A DNA stretch of 64,000 nt, from NCBI GenBank assembly GCA_963691705.1, contig OY829537.1, positions 55,962,304-56,026,303 of the forward strand, in the 5' to 3' direction. The notes beneath the pieces were generated by a model. That model was not told the DNA's origin. It searched no databases and saw only the letters and a list, made by a program, of their open reading frames with translations. Within the stretch, counting starts at the first letter, position 1. Every line of letters begins with the position of its first letter. A program made the position numbers and the translations under genes. The stretch is from Viola odorata (lineage: Eukaryota > Streptophyta > Magnoliopsida > Malpighiales > Violaceae). Positions 45,085 to 55,340 of the stretch are shown here, in pieces.

Positions 45085-46055
45085 GTGTCCTGCAGAAACT
45101 ATAAAAGGAGCGAGAAGCGAAGTGCAGACACAATTGCTCCCACAACTTCCAAACCCTTAGCTTTCGCTGCAACCCCTCGTCTCCCACTACTCCTAAAGTC
45201 CTCTCCTTTTGCTATGGCACGATCAAACTCCTGGTCTTCCACCCCTTCCTCTGAAGATTCCAGTCCACTGACCTCACCAGAAATGATAGCTCGCGATGAC
45301 TACAGTTCCACCGATGAACTGCTTGCCCTAACCCCAAACCTAGTGGAGAAACTAGAAGCAACCCAAGCGGTTACCTTGACTCCTTTTCTAGATCACCACC
45401 TAGATTATAGCGCTCCTGTCGATGTGGCCGCCGCTGAAGCCGCCGTCTCACAATTCCGAAAGCGCTAGGCTGAAATAGGCGCAAGCGAGGGGAGATACTC
45501 CAGGGGAAATAGGGATTCTCCCATACCTTCCTTGACCAAGACGACTACCATCTTGACCCATCATCTTGCCACTTCGTTGCTCGCCGCCGCCAGCCTACCA
45601 AACGCTAGAGAAAGAGTAAAGTATCCACGGTGGACCAACCTCAAGGTTAGCTGGTGCCTCCCACTCATTCCAGCTCAGGTAACCAATTTAATCTCCCACG
45701 TATTCAATATGGGGGCTGGAAAAAATTTAATTCAGTGCATACCCTAGATATGCTCTCTTTTTATCAGAATTCTGGAGAGATAGCCCCCTGTATCATCCTT
45801 AATGATAGCTTAATGTATAGCTTAGGATTGCATGCTATGCTAAAATCAATGGTCAGGGATATAGGCTAGGATTCTATCTTATTCCCCTCTAAATTGGGTT
45901 ACCATGAGTTGTGTTTGGAGTTCCACTCCACATTTGAATTTAATTATCATAACTTGAGTCTGAAAAATGGGGACCGCCACAACATTCATGCTGGGAGTGT
46001 CATTAAATTCAGGTTATGTGATACCTGGCACTTTCTGAGTTTATATATGTTTGAT
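45085..46055 (+). pseudogene. Athila third ORF, first part
   Basis: A Ser/Thr/Pro-rich beginning (45217-45467) is followed, after stops, by LDMLSFYQNSGEIAPCIILN and FNYHNLSLKNGDRHNIHAG. This is the position of the env-like ORF of Athila, but the text instead resembles the domain annotated as putative plant transposon protein. I see no signal peptide or transmembrane segment. It is interrupted at 46060 by Tat-A and continues at 61096. Confidence 0.65.
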
Positions 46056-46060
46056 GTTAT
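46056..46060. repeat. Target-site duplication GTTAT (left copy)
   Basis: Identical to 61091-61095. Confidence 0.93.
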
Positions 46061-46583
46061 TGATAACAATGAAGACAACCCTAACGGTGTTACTACACTT
46101 GCGGCTCCTGCCGGACGGATTCCCATAAGTCCCGTAATATCTCTTCATATCGCCCGGAGATCAGCAAAGGATTCCTAGGATGGTCGACATCAGCAGAGGG
46201 GGGGACTCACGCGTCTCTAAACGCACGGCACCATCCCAGCCTAGGGATCCTCGAGGTTATCGCTTCCGGCACCCCCGTCAGATATCGCTCATGACGTCAC
46301 CTACTGGTATCGCTCGTGACGTCATCATCAGACATCGCCTGGATTGTTATCGCCAGGTATCGCCATCAAGGCCTATAAATACCCCTACTTTTCAAACAGA
46401 AGGTAAGATCGAGATCATCTAGCAGAACCTCTGGTTAATTCATACCCCTAAACTGACTTAAGCATCGGAGTGTCTACGCCGGAGCTCCCCCTCCGGCGCT
46501 TTGCAGGTACACCCGACATCGATCGCCGCCGTTCCGATCAGACACGACACTAAGTCCTATCAAATCGACATTGAATCTTATCA
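46061..46583 (+). repeat. 5' LTR of Tat-A
   Basis: 523 bases, TGATAACAATGAAGAC...GAATCTTATCA. TATA box TATAAAT at 46374-46380. Upstream are two perfect TGACGTCA palindromes (46292-46299 and 46317-46324) and six TATCGC/CATCGC words between 46257 and 46365. Confidence 0.95.
46292..46380 (+). promoter_or_regulatory. LTR promoter of Tat-A: paired TGACGTCA boxes and TATA
   Basis: Two TGACGTCA palindromes, 25 bases apart and 50-80 bases before TATAAAT. TGACG pairs are the binding pattern of plant TGA-type bZIP factors. In the 3' LTR each palindrome has lost one base pair to C-to-T change. Confidence 0.65.
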
Positions 46584-46603
46584 AATGGTGCTTTCGTTGA
46601 GAG
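46584..46603 (+). promoter_or_regulatory. Primer-binding site of Tat-A
   Basis: AATGGTGCTTTCGTTGAGAG follows the LTR directly. The position is right for a PBS and the sequence resembles those of Tat elements; I do not assign the tRNA. Confidence 0.6.
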
Positions 46604-46668
46604 TCTTGGTATATTAAGTGAGCGTCCTTAATAGCCAAGCTCCGTTTAGTCGGAAGATTGGAACGGTC

Positions 46669-48540
46669 ATGACCACAGGATCGGAGCCGATCCGATCATC
46701 ATCCTCTAATATCCCTTTCTCAATCCGCAGACAGTTATTCCCCTTTGCTACGGCTGATCTCTCCTTGACGTCGCAACCAATTACCTCTGGATCTCTAGAC
46801 CACTCGGTCGGAATCGCTGGAGGACTTGTCTTTTCGCAAACGGTCATTTCGTCATCTCAGATAGCGGGACCTGACTTCTCCACTCCTCTTTTGGGGGGAT
46901 CTGTGCGCAACCATGAACATCATTTTGCAATGGAAATAGCGACCCTTCGTTCTCGGTTGGAATATTTGACTGAAATGGCCGCAAGAATCACGCCTGGTGC
47001 TTCTGGATCTAGTCTCCCTCCCCGCATCATGTTCACACCATCTATTGTCGCTGATCGACCTTTATCACCTTTGTTTCCAAAAAACCTCCAGATGCCTTTG
47101 TCCGCGGGAGATCCCTCGGTTAGTGTTATGCCGTTCACTTAAGGAAGAATAGAAGCTTACGTATCACAGATGCCGCAAGGTCTCCTCCCACAAGGAGATA
47201 GGCAACTTGAGGGGGTTAGGAACCGGTGGGATGGACGGAGGGAAGGAGCCAACAGGAGTTTGTCTCCCGAGTACAGTGAAAGATCTAGTAGTCGAAGATA
47301 TCGAAGTCGTTCGCCTAGGAGTTGCAGTCGATCTCCTAGGCGACATCTTACACCAGAACCACGAAATAGGGGGCGTCAAGCTGAAATGTCTCCTCCGCGT
47401 CAGGCACGTGAAATTCTTGATGATACATCGGGCCACCCATTTAGCCGTCGTATAAGGCGTCACAGGGTCAGTCGACGCATGAAGCTTCCCACTGATACTT
47501 ATGATGGCACCAAGGATCCTATCTTGCATATCAATAAAGTGAAGGATTTTGTTCAGTTTCAGACCCACAGTGATGCGGCGTTGTGCCAAATATTTGTCAT
47601 GACATTGTCGGGTGTTGCACGTCTCTGGTTTGAGGGACTCCCTGGTGGATCCATTAATAATTTCTCACAATTAGAATCTAAATTTCGGAGCAGATTTAGT
47701 ACGGCAATTCCAATCAGGAAATCTGCCGCCGCGTTATTTGACATACAACGAAGGCCTCAAGAAACTTTAAAGGAATTTCTCAGTCGCTTCGATTTGGAAA
47801 TGTCCTTAACGCCGGGCGTTACTATTGATTTTGCTATAGAAGCCCTAAAAAGGAAATGCCGCTATGGAAAACTGAAAGACGCGCTCATGGTAGACCCTCC
47901 AGTGACTTTAGATGCGTTGAGACTTAAAGCCCACAATTATGCGAAAATGGAAGAAGAAGAAAACAGAGATAGGACGTATAACGTGCCGCATGGGACGTCT
48001 CAACTTACCGCTGCTCCCACAAAACCCCTTCGTGACGACCATTTTATCGACGATTACGCCAGGCGGAAGGATCATATCCCCAAAGCCTCCAATAGGCAAA
48101 AGGGTCATTTTTCGAAGGGAAAAACCGGTGGTTCCCCCACTCGACGTCACGGGGATTCGTATAAAAATCGGACGTACGACTCAGATTTTCCTTCCCTTAA
48201 TGTACCAAGGGCAGAGATTTTAGCGATAGCGGAACAGCGAAATCTTCCCATCCGCTACCCCGCGCCTATGAAACCAGGAGTGCTTCTAGGGAGAAGGCAG
48301 AACACTTATTGTAAATTCCACAAAGCCAGGGGCCATTCCACAGAAGCGTGCAGGGAGTTAAAATCGGCGATAGAACGTTTGGTGGAAGAAGGATATTTAG
48401 GAGAATTTGCCACCCAGATAAGAGAAGATGCCAGAAATAATCCCATGAAAAGGACAGCAGACGAACGACCAGTTCCTCATCGCGTTCCGCAGAAGGATGA
48501 TGCTCCCAGAGGAAAAGATGGGGAAACTCTTACGGTCGAC
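46669..48540 (+). pseudogene. Gag of Tat-A
   Basis: ATG at 46669 (MTTGSEPIRSSSSN); one in-frame TAA at 47140, then the same frame stays open. An Arg/Ser-rich stretch (47275-47350) precedes the gag domain: KLPTDTYDGTKDPILHINKV, GVARLWFEGLPGGSI and LKEFLSRFDLEMSLTPG. The nucleocapsid-like motif CKFHKARGHSTEAC lies at about 48313. A Met at 47170 could allow internal initiation after the TAA. Confidence 0.88.
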
Positions 48541-49290
48541 GACGAATACATCCCTATGATTAACATTATCGCGGGAGGAACCCCTTATATGGACGAATCA
48601 GAACAACCGACCGCCGCAAAAGGAGAAAAACGCACACGGGATGGCACGACAAAGAAAGGAGATGCGATAGGCATCTTGGATCGAATGATATTATCCTTTT
48701 CCGAAGAAGATGAGAAAGGCGTTGTCTACCCGCACAATGATGCATTGGTGGTTACGCCCGTCATCGCCAGCCATGGAATCAGAAGGACCCTTATTGATAA
48801 TGGGAGTGCGGTGAATCTCTTTTCGCTGGAAGCGTACAGTCTCCTGAAACGCCCTAATAATGAGCTAACGCCCAGCAAATGGCCTATAGTTGGCATTGAT
48901 GGGGTTCCAATCCCTGTCACGGGGGTAACTACTTTGCCCATATATTTCCAAGAAGACACCTATAAACGATCAGAGAACTTGCTGTTCCTTGTCGTGGATT
49001 TAAATTTGCCCTACAATGTCGTACTCGGGCGACCTTTTCTCAACCGTTTCGGAGCGGTGATATCTCAAAAGCATTTAAAAAAGAAATACCCCTCCTGGGA
49101 TGGGGTAGTATCCATAAAAGGTGATCAAAAGCTGGTGGCGGAATGCTACTCGCTCATGACTCAAAGGAGCTGCGATAGGTATGTGTGTATAGCGGTGGAC
49201 CCCTATGAACAGGGTGATGAGAAGCGTGCTCAACCTCTGGACAAAATGGTACCCATTCCGGCAATCGGTATAAAACTCAGCCCAGCGGAG
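48541..49290 (+). CDS. Protease region of Tat-A polyprotein
   Basis: Part of the open frame from 47170 to 50544. The active-site motif LIDNGSAVNLF (about 48791-48823) is followed by LPYNVVLGRPFLNRFG (about 49009). No stop or lost key residue is visible. It would cut the polyprotein. Confidence 0.88.
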
Positions 49291-50544
49291 AACCTTCAAC
49301 TAGCTCGGCTACTGAACGAATGCCAAGGAGATTTCGCATGGAAACCCGCAGACATTCCAGGTATATCACGCGAAATAGCCGAGCATCGGCTCAATGTGGA
49401 CCCAGATGCCAGGCCGGTACAGCAAAAGCGGCGCGCGTTCTCTAATGAAAAGGCGTTGGCTGTGGACAAAGAGGTAACCAAGCTTCTTGGCGCAGGGTTC
49501 ATCCGCGAAGTTCAATATCCCACCTGGCTAGCGAACCCTATCCTTGTTCCTAAGCCCAATGGGGACTGGCGCATGTGCATCGATTTCACCGATTTAAATG
49601 ATGCCTGCCCTAAGGATTGCTACCCACTCCCTCGTATAGATCAATTAGTTGATCAAACTGCCGGGCACGCCTATTTAAGTTCACTGGACGCCAACTCTGG
49701 ATACCACCAAATCCCCATGGCCCTGGAAGATGAAGAAAAGACTGCGTTTCTCACTCCAAAGGCCACGTACTGTTATACGGCGATGCCGTTTGGATTAAAG
49801 AACGCCGGGGCTACATTCCAACGTATGGCCAGCAAGATATTCGAAGAGCAAATAGGGAGGAATATGGAAGCATACGTTGATGATATATTGGTAAAGAGTG
49901 CGAGCTTTCAAGATCACCTGCGGGACTTAAAGGAGGTCTTTGATGTAATGAAAAGGTATCGCATGAAGCTAAACCCCCGAAAATGCATGTTTGCATTTCA
50001 GACGGGAAAATTCTTGGGCTATGTTGTCAGCCAAAAAGGTATCCAGCCTAACCCTTCAAAGGTTAAAGCCATACAAGACATGATATCGCCAAGAACCATT
50101 AAAGAGGTGCAAAGGCTAACGGGGCGAGTTATCGCCCTTGGGCGATTCATTTCCAAGCAAGGAGAGAAATGTCTTCATTTTTTCAAAGTCATACGCAAGA
50201 AAGCCTCGTTCGGGTGGACCCCGGAATGTGAGGAGGCATTTGTCGGCCTAAAGGATTACCTATCATCCGACCTACTGTTGACGAGACCTGAGGCGGGTGA
50301 TACCTTATATTTGTATCTTGGCGCTGCGGACGAAGTGGTCAGTGCCGTCCTCGTTCGCGACGATAACCACTCGCATCGCCCGGTCTATTTTGTGAGTCAC
50401 GTTCTGAAGGAGGCGGAGTTGCGATACGCCCGAATTGAAAAAATAGCGTTCGCTCTTATACAGGCTACCTGCAAGATGGACCGATATTTCCAGTCTTATT
50501 CCGTCACTGTGCTTACGGACCAGCCTCTGAAAAGAATATTTTGA
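49291..50544 (+). CDS. Reverse transcriptase and RNase H of Tat-A
   Basis: The same frame continues. RT: FIREVQYPTWLANPILVPKP (about 49500), MCIDFTDLNDACPKD, YLSSLDANSGYHQIP and an intact YVDD (about 49873). RNase H: TPECEEAFVGLKDYLSSDLL and AADEVVSAVLVRDD (about 50230-50360). The frame closes at a TGA (50542-50544) and the protein resumes in the same frame at once. The motifs are fully conserved, so this domain may have been active recently. Confidence 0.9.
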   Translation, partial: NLQLARLLNECQGDFAWKPADIPGISREIAEHRLNVDPDARPVQQKRRAFSNEKALAVDKEVTKLLGAGFIREVQYPTWLANPILVPKPNGDWRMCIDFTDLNDACPKDCYPLPRIDQLVDQTAGHAYLSSLDANSGYHQIPMALEDEEKTAFLTPKATYCYTAMPFGLKNAGATFQRMASKIFEEQIGRNMEAYVDDILVKSASFQDHLRDLKEVFDVMKRYRMKLNPRKCMFAFQTGKFLGYVVSQKGIQPNPSKVKAIQDMISPRTIKEVQRLTGRVIALGRFISKQGEKCLHFFKVIRKKASFGWTPECEEAFVGLKDYLSSDLLLTRPEAGDTLYLYLGAADEVVSAVLVRDDNHSHRPVYFVSHVLKEAELRYARIEKIAFALIQATCKMDRYFQSYSVTVLTDQPLKRIF

Positions 50545-51180
50545 AAGCCTAAATCTTCCGGAAGAATGTTGATCTGGGCGCTTGAACTAGAACAGTATGG
50601 ATTAAGGTATCAGTCTCGACCGTCCGTAAAGGCTCAGATCCTAGCTGATTTCATAGCGGAATGTACCTTTACAGAGGACCCTTTGGCCGGCATACCTGAA
50701 GCGGAATGGGGCGATATGGATCTCCCGTTCCCGGAAACATATACGGACCTTTGGATCGTCCATGAGGACGGAGCCAAAAACCAAGAGCTAGCGGGAGCTG
50801 GAATATTTATAAATGGGCCGCACGACATGCAAATACGATACGCCATTCGAATCCTACAGCCGTTGTCTAATAACGCGGCAGAGTACGAAGCGTTGCTAGC
50901 CGGGCTCAGAATAGGGAAAGGACTTTCCTCTAAAGGGAGGCACGATACTGGAAGAATAGGAGACCTGCGTCTAAAAATTTGTGGTGATTCCAAGTTAATA
51001 ATTGACCAGGTCTTGGAGCACTCTCAGGCCCGGGAACCCATTATGATTCAATATCTTTCTAAAGTAAAGCGAGAACTCTTGGAGATAAAGAAAGAGGGCG
51101 TGCAAGTCAGCTTCGAGCATGTTCCCAGAGAGGAAAACGTTGAAGCTGACAATCTAGCCAAATTGGCCGCGAATCCGGAA
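50545..51180 (+). pseudogene. Linker and second (archaeal-type) RNase H of Tat-A
   Basis: Resumes in frame after the TGA. Asp-Glu-Asp motifs: IVHEDGAKNQELAGAG (about 50755), NNAAEYEALLAGL (about 50870) and CGDSKLIIDQ (about 50980). An open frame with no further break in this part. The second RNase H is the Tat-lineage signature. Confidence 0.9.
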
Positions 51181-51983
51181 GTGTCCATACCCAAAGGCGT
51201 ATATTATCCTGAGCTAGCGGTACCATCCTTCATGGAAGAGCAAGCATCTTTTTGTGTGGAGGAGCGTGAGAGCGATTGGCGAATTCCCGTAATCAAGTAC
51301 TTGAAACATGAGGAACTGCCTGAGGATACCGCTGAAAAGAAGAAGGTGCTGAAACAGGCAGCTCGCTGTACGTACTATGACAGGGATTTGATTCGAAGAT
51401 GTTTTTCTCACCCAGCCGCCAAATGTATAACTGAGCAAGAAGGTCTTCACACCTTGCGCGAAATCCATGAAGGGGTATGTGGTATGCACGTATCAGGTGG
51501 CACCTTAGCGGCACAAGTCTTCAAATCCGGATTCTACTGGCCCACCATCTGGAGAGATTGCCACAACTATGTGCAAACTTGCCCTAAGTGCCAGGAGTTT
51601 GCCAGAATTCCTCGGCGACCTGCCACTGAAATATCTGAAATTATCGCCCCTTGTCCTTTCGCTAAATGGGGGATCGATATCCTAGGCCCATTCCCAAAGG
51701 CAAGGTCCCAACTGAAGTTTGTGATAGTGGCGGTAGACTATTTCACTAAGTAGGCAGAAGCTGAAGCGGTCGCCACAATCACGGCAGAAAAAACTTGGCG
51801 TTTCTTCAAATATCAAGTTATCATGAGGTTTGGCATACCTCGTGTCCTTGTCAGCGATAACGGAACGCAGTTCACCAGCCAATTCTTTAAAGACCAGTGC
51901 TCAGAATTCGGGATCGAGCAACGATTTTCCTCCGTGGCTCATCCGCAAACTAATGGACAGGCGGAAGTAACCAATCAGTTCTA
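51181..51983 (+). pseudogene. Integrase of Tat-A, truncated
   Basis: Zinc region (LREIHEGVCGMHVSGGT then CPKCQEF), core VAVDYFTK followed by TAG in place of Trp (51751-51753), SDNGTQF and NGQAEVTN, at which point the frame stops at 51981. The C-terminal third present in Tat-B is gone; sequence homologous to the Tat-B tandem repeat starts immediately. Confidence 0.9.
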
Positions 51984-52657
51984 GATGCGAGGCCAACGCC
52001 TAAAAGTGAAAACTCCCTAGCCTTGTGATAGCCGTCCCGATCCGACAGCTCACTAAGATGAGGCACTTTACGGGCCGATCGTAAAAAAAGGGAAACACAG
52101 AGAATCGTGAAATCCCAGCTAGTAGCCAGATGTGTAATCCCTGGTGAAGTATAGAGCTGATAGCGAAAGCGATTCACGCGGGTTCCAAGATGACGCCCTA
52201 TGATGGCAGCGGAAAGGCTCCTACGGGTATTTACTATCCCTCATAACGTGTTTTGTTACTAATGGTTTACAATTAGGAATGTGCAGAATATTTTTCGGGC
52301 AGCGAAAGGAGTAATGATCTCATAAGCAGCGATATCGTAAAACTTACCAGGAGAACTAACCCGATATCGAATTTTGAAATTTTGGTGGGACTGCTAAGGA
52401 GCTACTCAAAAAAATAAGCGCATCGGGATAACGGGGCGAAGACAACGCCAAAGAAGGTCGTAAGGAGACAACTAAATGAAAGGAAAGATAGCGATAAAGG
52501 CTGTCTTATTACACCAAAATGTTTTAAGGAGTTATGAACTTCAGCGGTCAAAATAATTACAAAAATATAGTGACGCTTGATCACTAAGAGAAGGGCGGCA
52601 AAGCCTCGAAGAATTTCAACTGTCGGGGTTCCTCCGTTTCCAGCCTGCCGCTTTAGC
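51984..52657. other. Spacer with a single copy of the Tat tandem-repeat unit
   Basis: On the minus strand 52063-51986 matches one unit of 25514-25853 (GTGCCTCATCTTAGTGAG, TATCACAAGG, TTTTCACTT). The rest shows no gene. Confidence 0.6.
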
Positions 52658-53740
52658 TTAGCGAAAACCCTCCTCATTAAGATGAGCAGATCTTCGCATG
52701 AAAGCCGCCGTAACATCATCAGGCTTGTAAGCATCGATCCCATGGACTTCCTCAAAACAAGCGACTAAAATAGCAGCAGTCTGCTCGACGTGCCACAGAC
52801 TCCTATCAGCCGACTCTTCCTCCACGGCAGCCTTCTCTTGGGCCAAGGATGACTTCTCATTCTCCAAGACATTATTTTTGGCCCTCTCTTCTGCCAAGGT
52901 GTCAGAATGTTCCTTCTTCAGCTCCTGTTGAGTTAATAATAGTTGCGTGCGCTCCTCCAGCAACTTCTTCTTCTCATTTCGCTCCCGCGATAATTCCTCC
53001 AAGGAGGAGCAAAGGAAAGCAGTCTGACGCTGCGCTTCCTCCGCCCAATAATGGAACTTCATCATGTTAGTGAAAAGGCTGGAGTGTAATGAGTTCACCC
53101 TATTGACCTCGTTCTTGGAAAGGAAAGAATCCCGTTCCGCCGCAGACGCCAATACTTGGGAAGCCAGCAAAGCCGAAACTTCATCCGAGCCATCGCCCCC
53201 CAGTACCGCCAAGCTAGTGTTACGGAGATCGTACAGTCCAACCTAATGGGTCACAGTGCCAACCCCACCTATCGGACCAAGACCCGCTACAAAGTTGAAG
53301 GTGGCACCTCCTTCGCCATAACGGTCTAATAGGGGGATGCTCGAAGGAGCAAACGCCAACGGAAAAGGAGGATGAACCTGTGTGGACGAACCCCCCGGAG
53401 CAAGGTAAACACCATGAGGCTGATAACCTGAAAAATCCTACAAGCCCTCTTGATATCCCAGATTGGAGGGATATGCGTGAACGGGACCTCCAAAAGAATT
53501 GGGCGAAACCCCGAAAGTCTCGCCTGCGCCCATGTTCACCAAAAATTCAGAGGAATGCCCCTCTTGGGGAACGGCCGTGGAATCAAAACCGTCTGCAGGT
53601 CTGTTCTCCATTCCAGTGGTGGAGGAAGAGAAATTTCCGCCCTCACCTTCCGGCCGCTGTCTCTTCTTAGAACTAGTCAGCACGTAGCCCAAATTCATAG
53701 CGCCTGAGGGAGGAGCGGAGGTAGCGACAGCAGTAGTGTC
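52658..53740 (-). pseudogene. Antisense gene D of Tat-A, third exon
   Basis: After the acceptor at 53741/53742 it runs through Pro/Ser/Gly-rich text, then LAVLGGDGSDEVSALLASQV, MMKFHYWAEEA and a strong coiled coil (about 53000-52800, EERTQLLLTQQELKKEHSDT), ending at a stop at 52658. Two in-frame stops occur near 53435 and 53245. The order matches exon 3 of Tat-B D. Confidence 0.75.
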
Positions 53741-53833
53741 CTACCAAGAACGCAATATGAAATATAGAAAAAAGGAATCAAACCACGGCAGATATCGAAA
53801 ATGTAGCATATCGTGGCTAAAAGACACCCTTAC
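53741..53833 (-). other. Second intron of antisense gene D (Tat-A)
   Basis: 93 bases, GTAAGGGTGT...GTTCTTGGTAG on the minus strand. The donor and the surrounding protein match Tat-B 22917-22989. Confidence 0.7.
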
Positions 53834-54195
53834 TGTAACGGTGTTGGGAAGAGGTGCGTCTGAAGAACCTGCTGCGTCTGGAGAAGGTGTAAGAGCGGCA
53901 ACGCTTCTTATTTTTCTCTTCTTTTTTCCTTTGGCAATGGCCTTAGGAGCCTTGGAAGAAGAAGAAGGCTGGGCAGGAGGAACAGTGATGGTCACGAGGG
54001 GAACGCCTGAAGGAATGGCAGTATTCCCCTCACCGGCCGAAGAAGAGGATACTTGAGCAAGACTCGCGGAAGTAGCCGGCAACTCCGTGGGATTATCAGT
54101 AGCTTCCGTGGAGGTAACCCTCTCCTTTTCTTCTCTTTCTTGAGCCCTCTTCAGGCGTCTCCTTACGCTTTCAGGCTTATAGTTGGGATCCGTCG
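53834..54195 (-). CDS. Antisense gene D of Tat-A, second exon
   Basis: Open throughout: YKPESVRRRLKRAQEREEKE, a Ser/Thr/Pro-rich middle and a basic KGKKKRKIRS patch. It corresponds to 22671-22916 in Tat-B. Predicted to be basic and disordered; function unknown. Confidence 0.7.
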
Positions 54196-54265
54196 CTGCG
54201 AGATCACAAAATAACGTCAACATTAGTATCAACGATAACAAATAAGGGAGTAACGCGACACTCAC
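54196..54265 (-). other. First intron of antisense gene D (Tat-A)
   Basis: 70 bases, GTGAGTGTCG...GATCTCGCAG, with TACTAATGTTGAC as likely branch point. Same length and place as 22601-22670 in Tat-B. Confidence 0.75.
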
Positions 54266-54977
54266 GTTTAACACAAGAATGAATGTCCACTCTACAAGCC
54301 ACTTGACGGATGTGAATGCTGATTTCCAGTTTGAGCAACTTGTTTAACCAGTCTTGTTCGCATTGAGGAAGGGTCCCTGGTCGGCTCCAGACGGTATCAT
54401 CGACGTTTTGGTTAAACCCAGATCGCCACTAGGAACCAGGACCTTCGGGAAGATCTATCACAAAGAACTCCTTTTTCCAGGCATCAACGGAAGACTCGAT
54501 ATGGAGGAGTTTCCAAGTAAAAGACTTAAGAGAATCATCGTCAAAACGGGGCGATATCGTTATCACTCTCCGGCACTTCATCAGCTTAAAAAGAGATTTG
54601 AGTAGTAGAAGGGAAGGGGAAGTAATCCCTTTGTATTTACAAAGTTCCAGAAAAGCATAAACACAACAATACGCATTTGGGGATAATTAGGCCGGATTCA
54701 GATCGCCAGCAACAAGCAATTCTTTCACAAAAGAGTCAATAGGAAGCCGGAAACCATAACGGAACATTTGTGCGTACAAGACCCTACGATTGCCCGTCAG
54801 AACGCTGTTCAAACGTAGTGAGTCAGGGGCAACAGTGGTCTTATAATCATCAGGGATATCAGCATTATGGGCGGCCAAATGCTCACGGAGAGCGGCCTCA
54901 GATGTGATAACACTAGCAGTAATATCCATCCTTTTCTCGTCGGCAGATTTGGACTCAGAGCGGCGAGTCTTAGCCAT
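54266..54977 (-). pseudogene. Antisense gene D of Tat-A, first exon
   Basis: Starts MAKTRRSESKSADEKR at 54977; RRVLYAQMFRYGFRLPIDSF and VAGDLNPA follow. After a stop at 54687, SPSLLLLKSLFKLM, FTWKLLHIESS and CEQDWLNKLLKLE match Tat-B D nearly phrase for phrase. The YGFRLP segment equals that of gene C in Tat-B. TATA box AGGGTTATAAAAC lies at about 55145-55157. Confidence 0.75.
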
Positions 54978-55144
54978 GGCAAAATTAAAGAAATAAAAGA
55001 TGAAGAGGACAATGGAGGAAAAAGGAAATACCTTTAGAAAGAAAGCACTTCGAAGAGCCCTGAATAGTGGGGAGAAAACAAGACGGCTAAAAGAAAATAT
55101 GAGAAAGTGGGATGATAAAAGAAAAGGAAAAGAATAAATATTGG

Positions 55145-55157
55145 GTTTTATAACCCT
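55145..55157 (-). promoter_or_regulatory. TATA box of antisense gene D (Tat-A)
   Basis: AGGGTTATAAAAC on the minus strand, about 170 bases before the D start, identical to that at 21761-21773. Confidence 0.75.
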
Positions 55158-55340
55158 AGTAATCGAACGAAACGGCGGATGCCACAGTCGTTGCGTGGAA
55201 GCGACATGAGAAACAGACTCAGGCAATGAGTGCAATTCTAGAAAAGTGCTACAACACCTCGATCCAGGTAAAGTTCTCAAGCACGCTAGCCCATAGCGCC
55301 AGAAGAAATGGACACCTGTGCCTGCACAATCACGACTTTT
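55158..55340. other. Spacer upstream of antisense gene D (Tat-A)
   Basis: Nothing coding is supported; upstream promoter sequence of gene D and 3' end of gene C. Confidence 0.4.
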
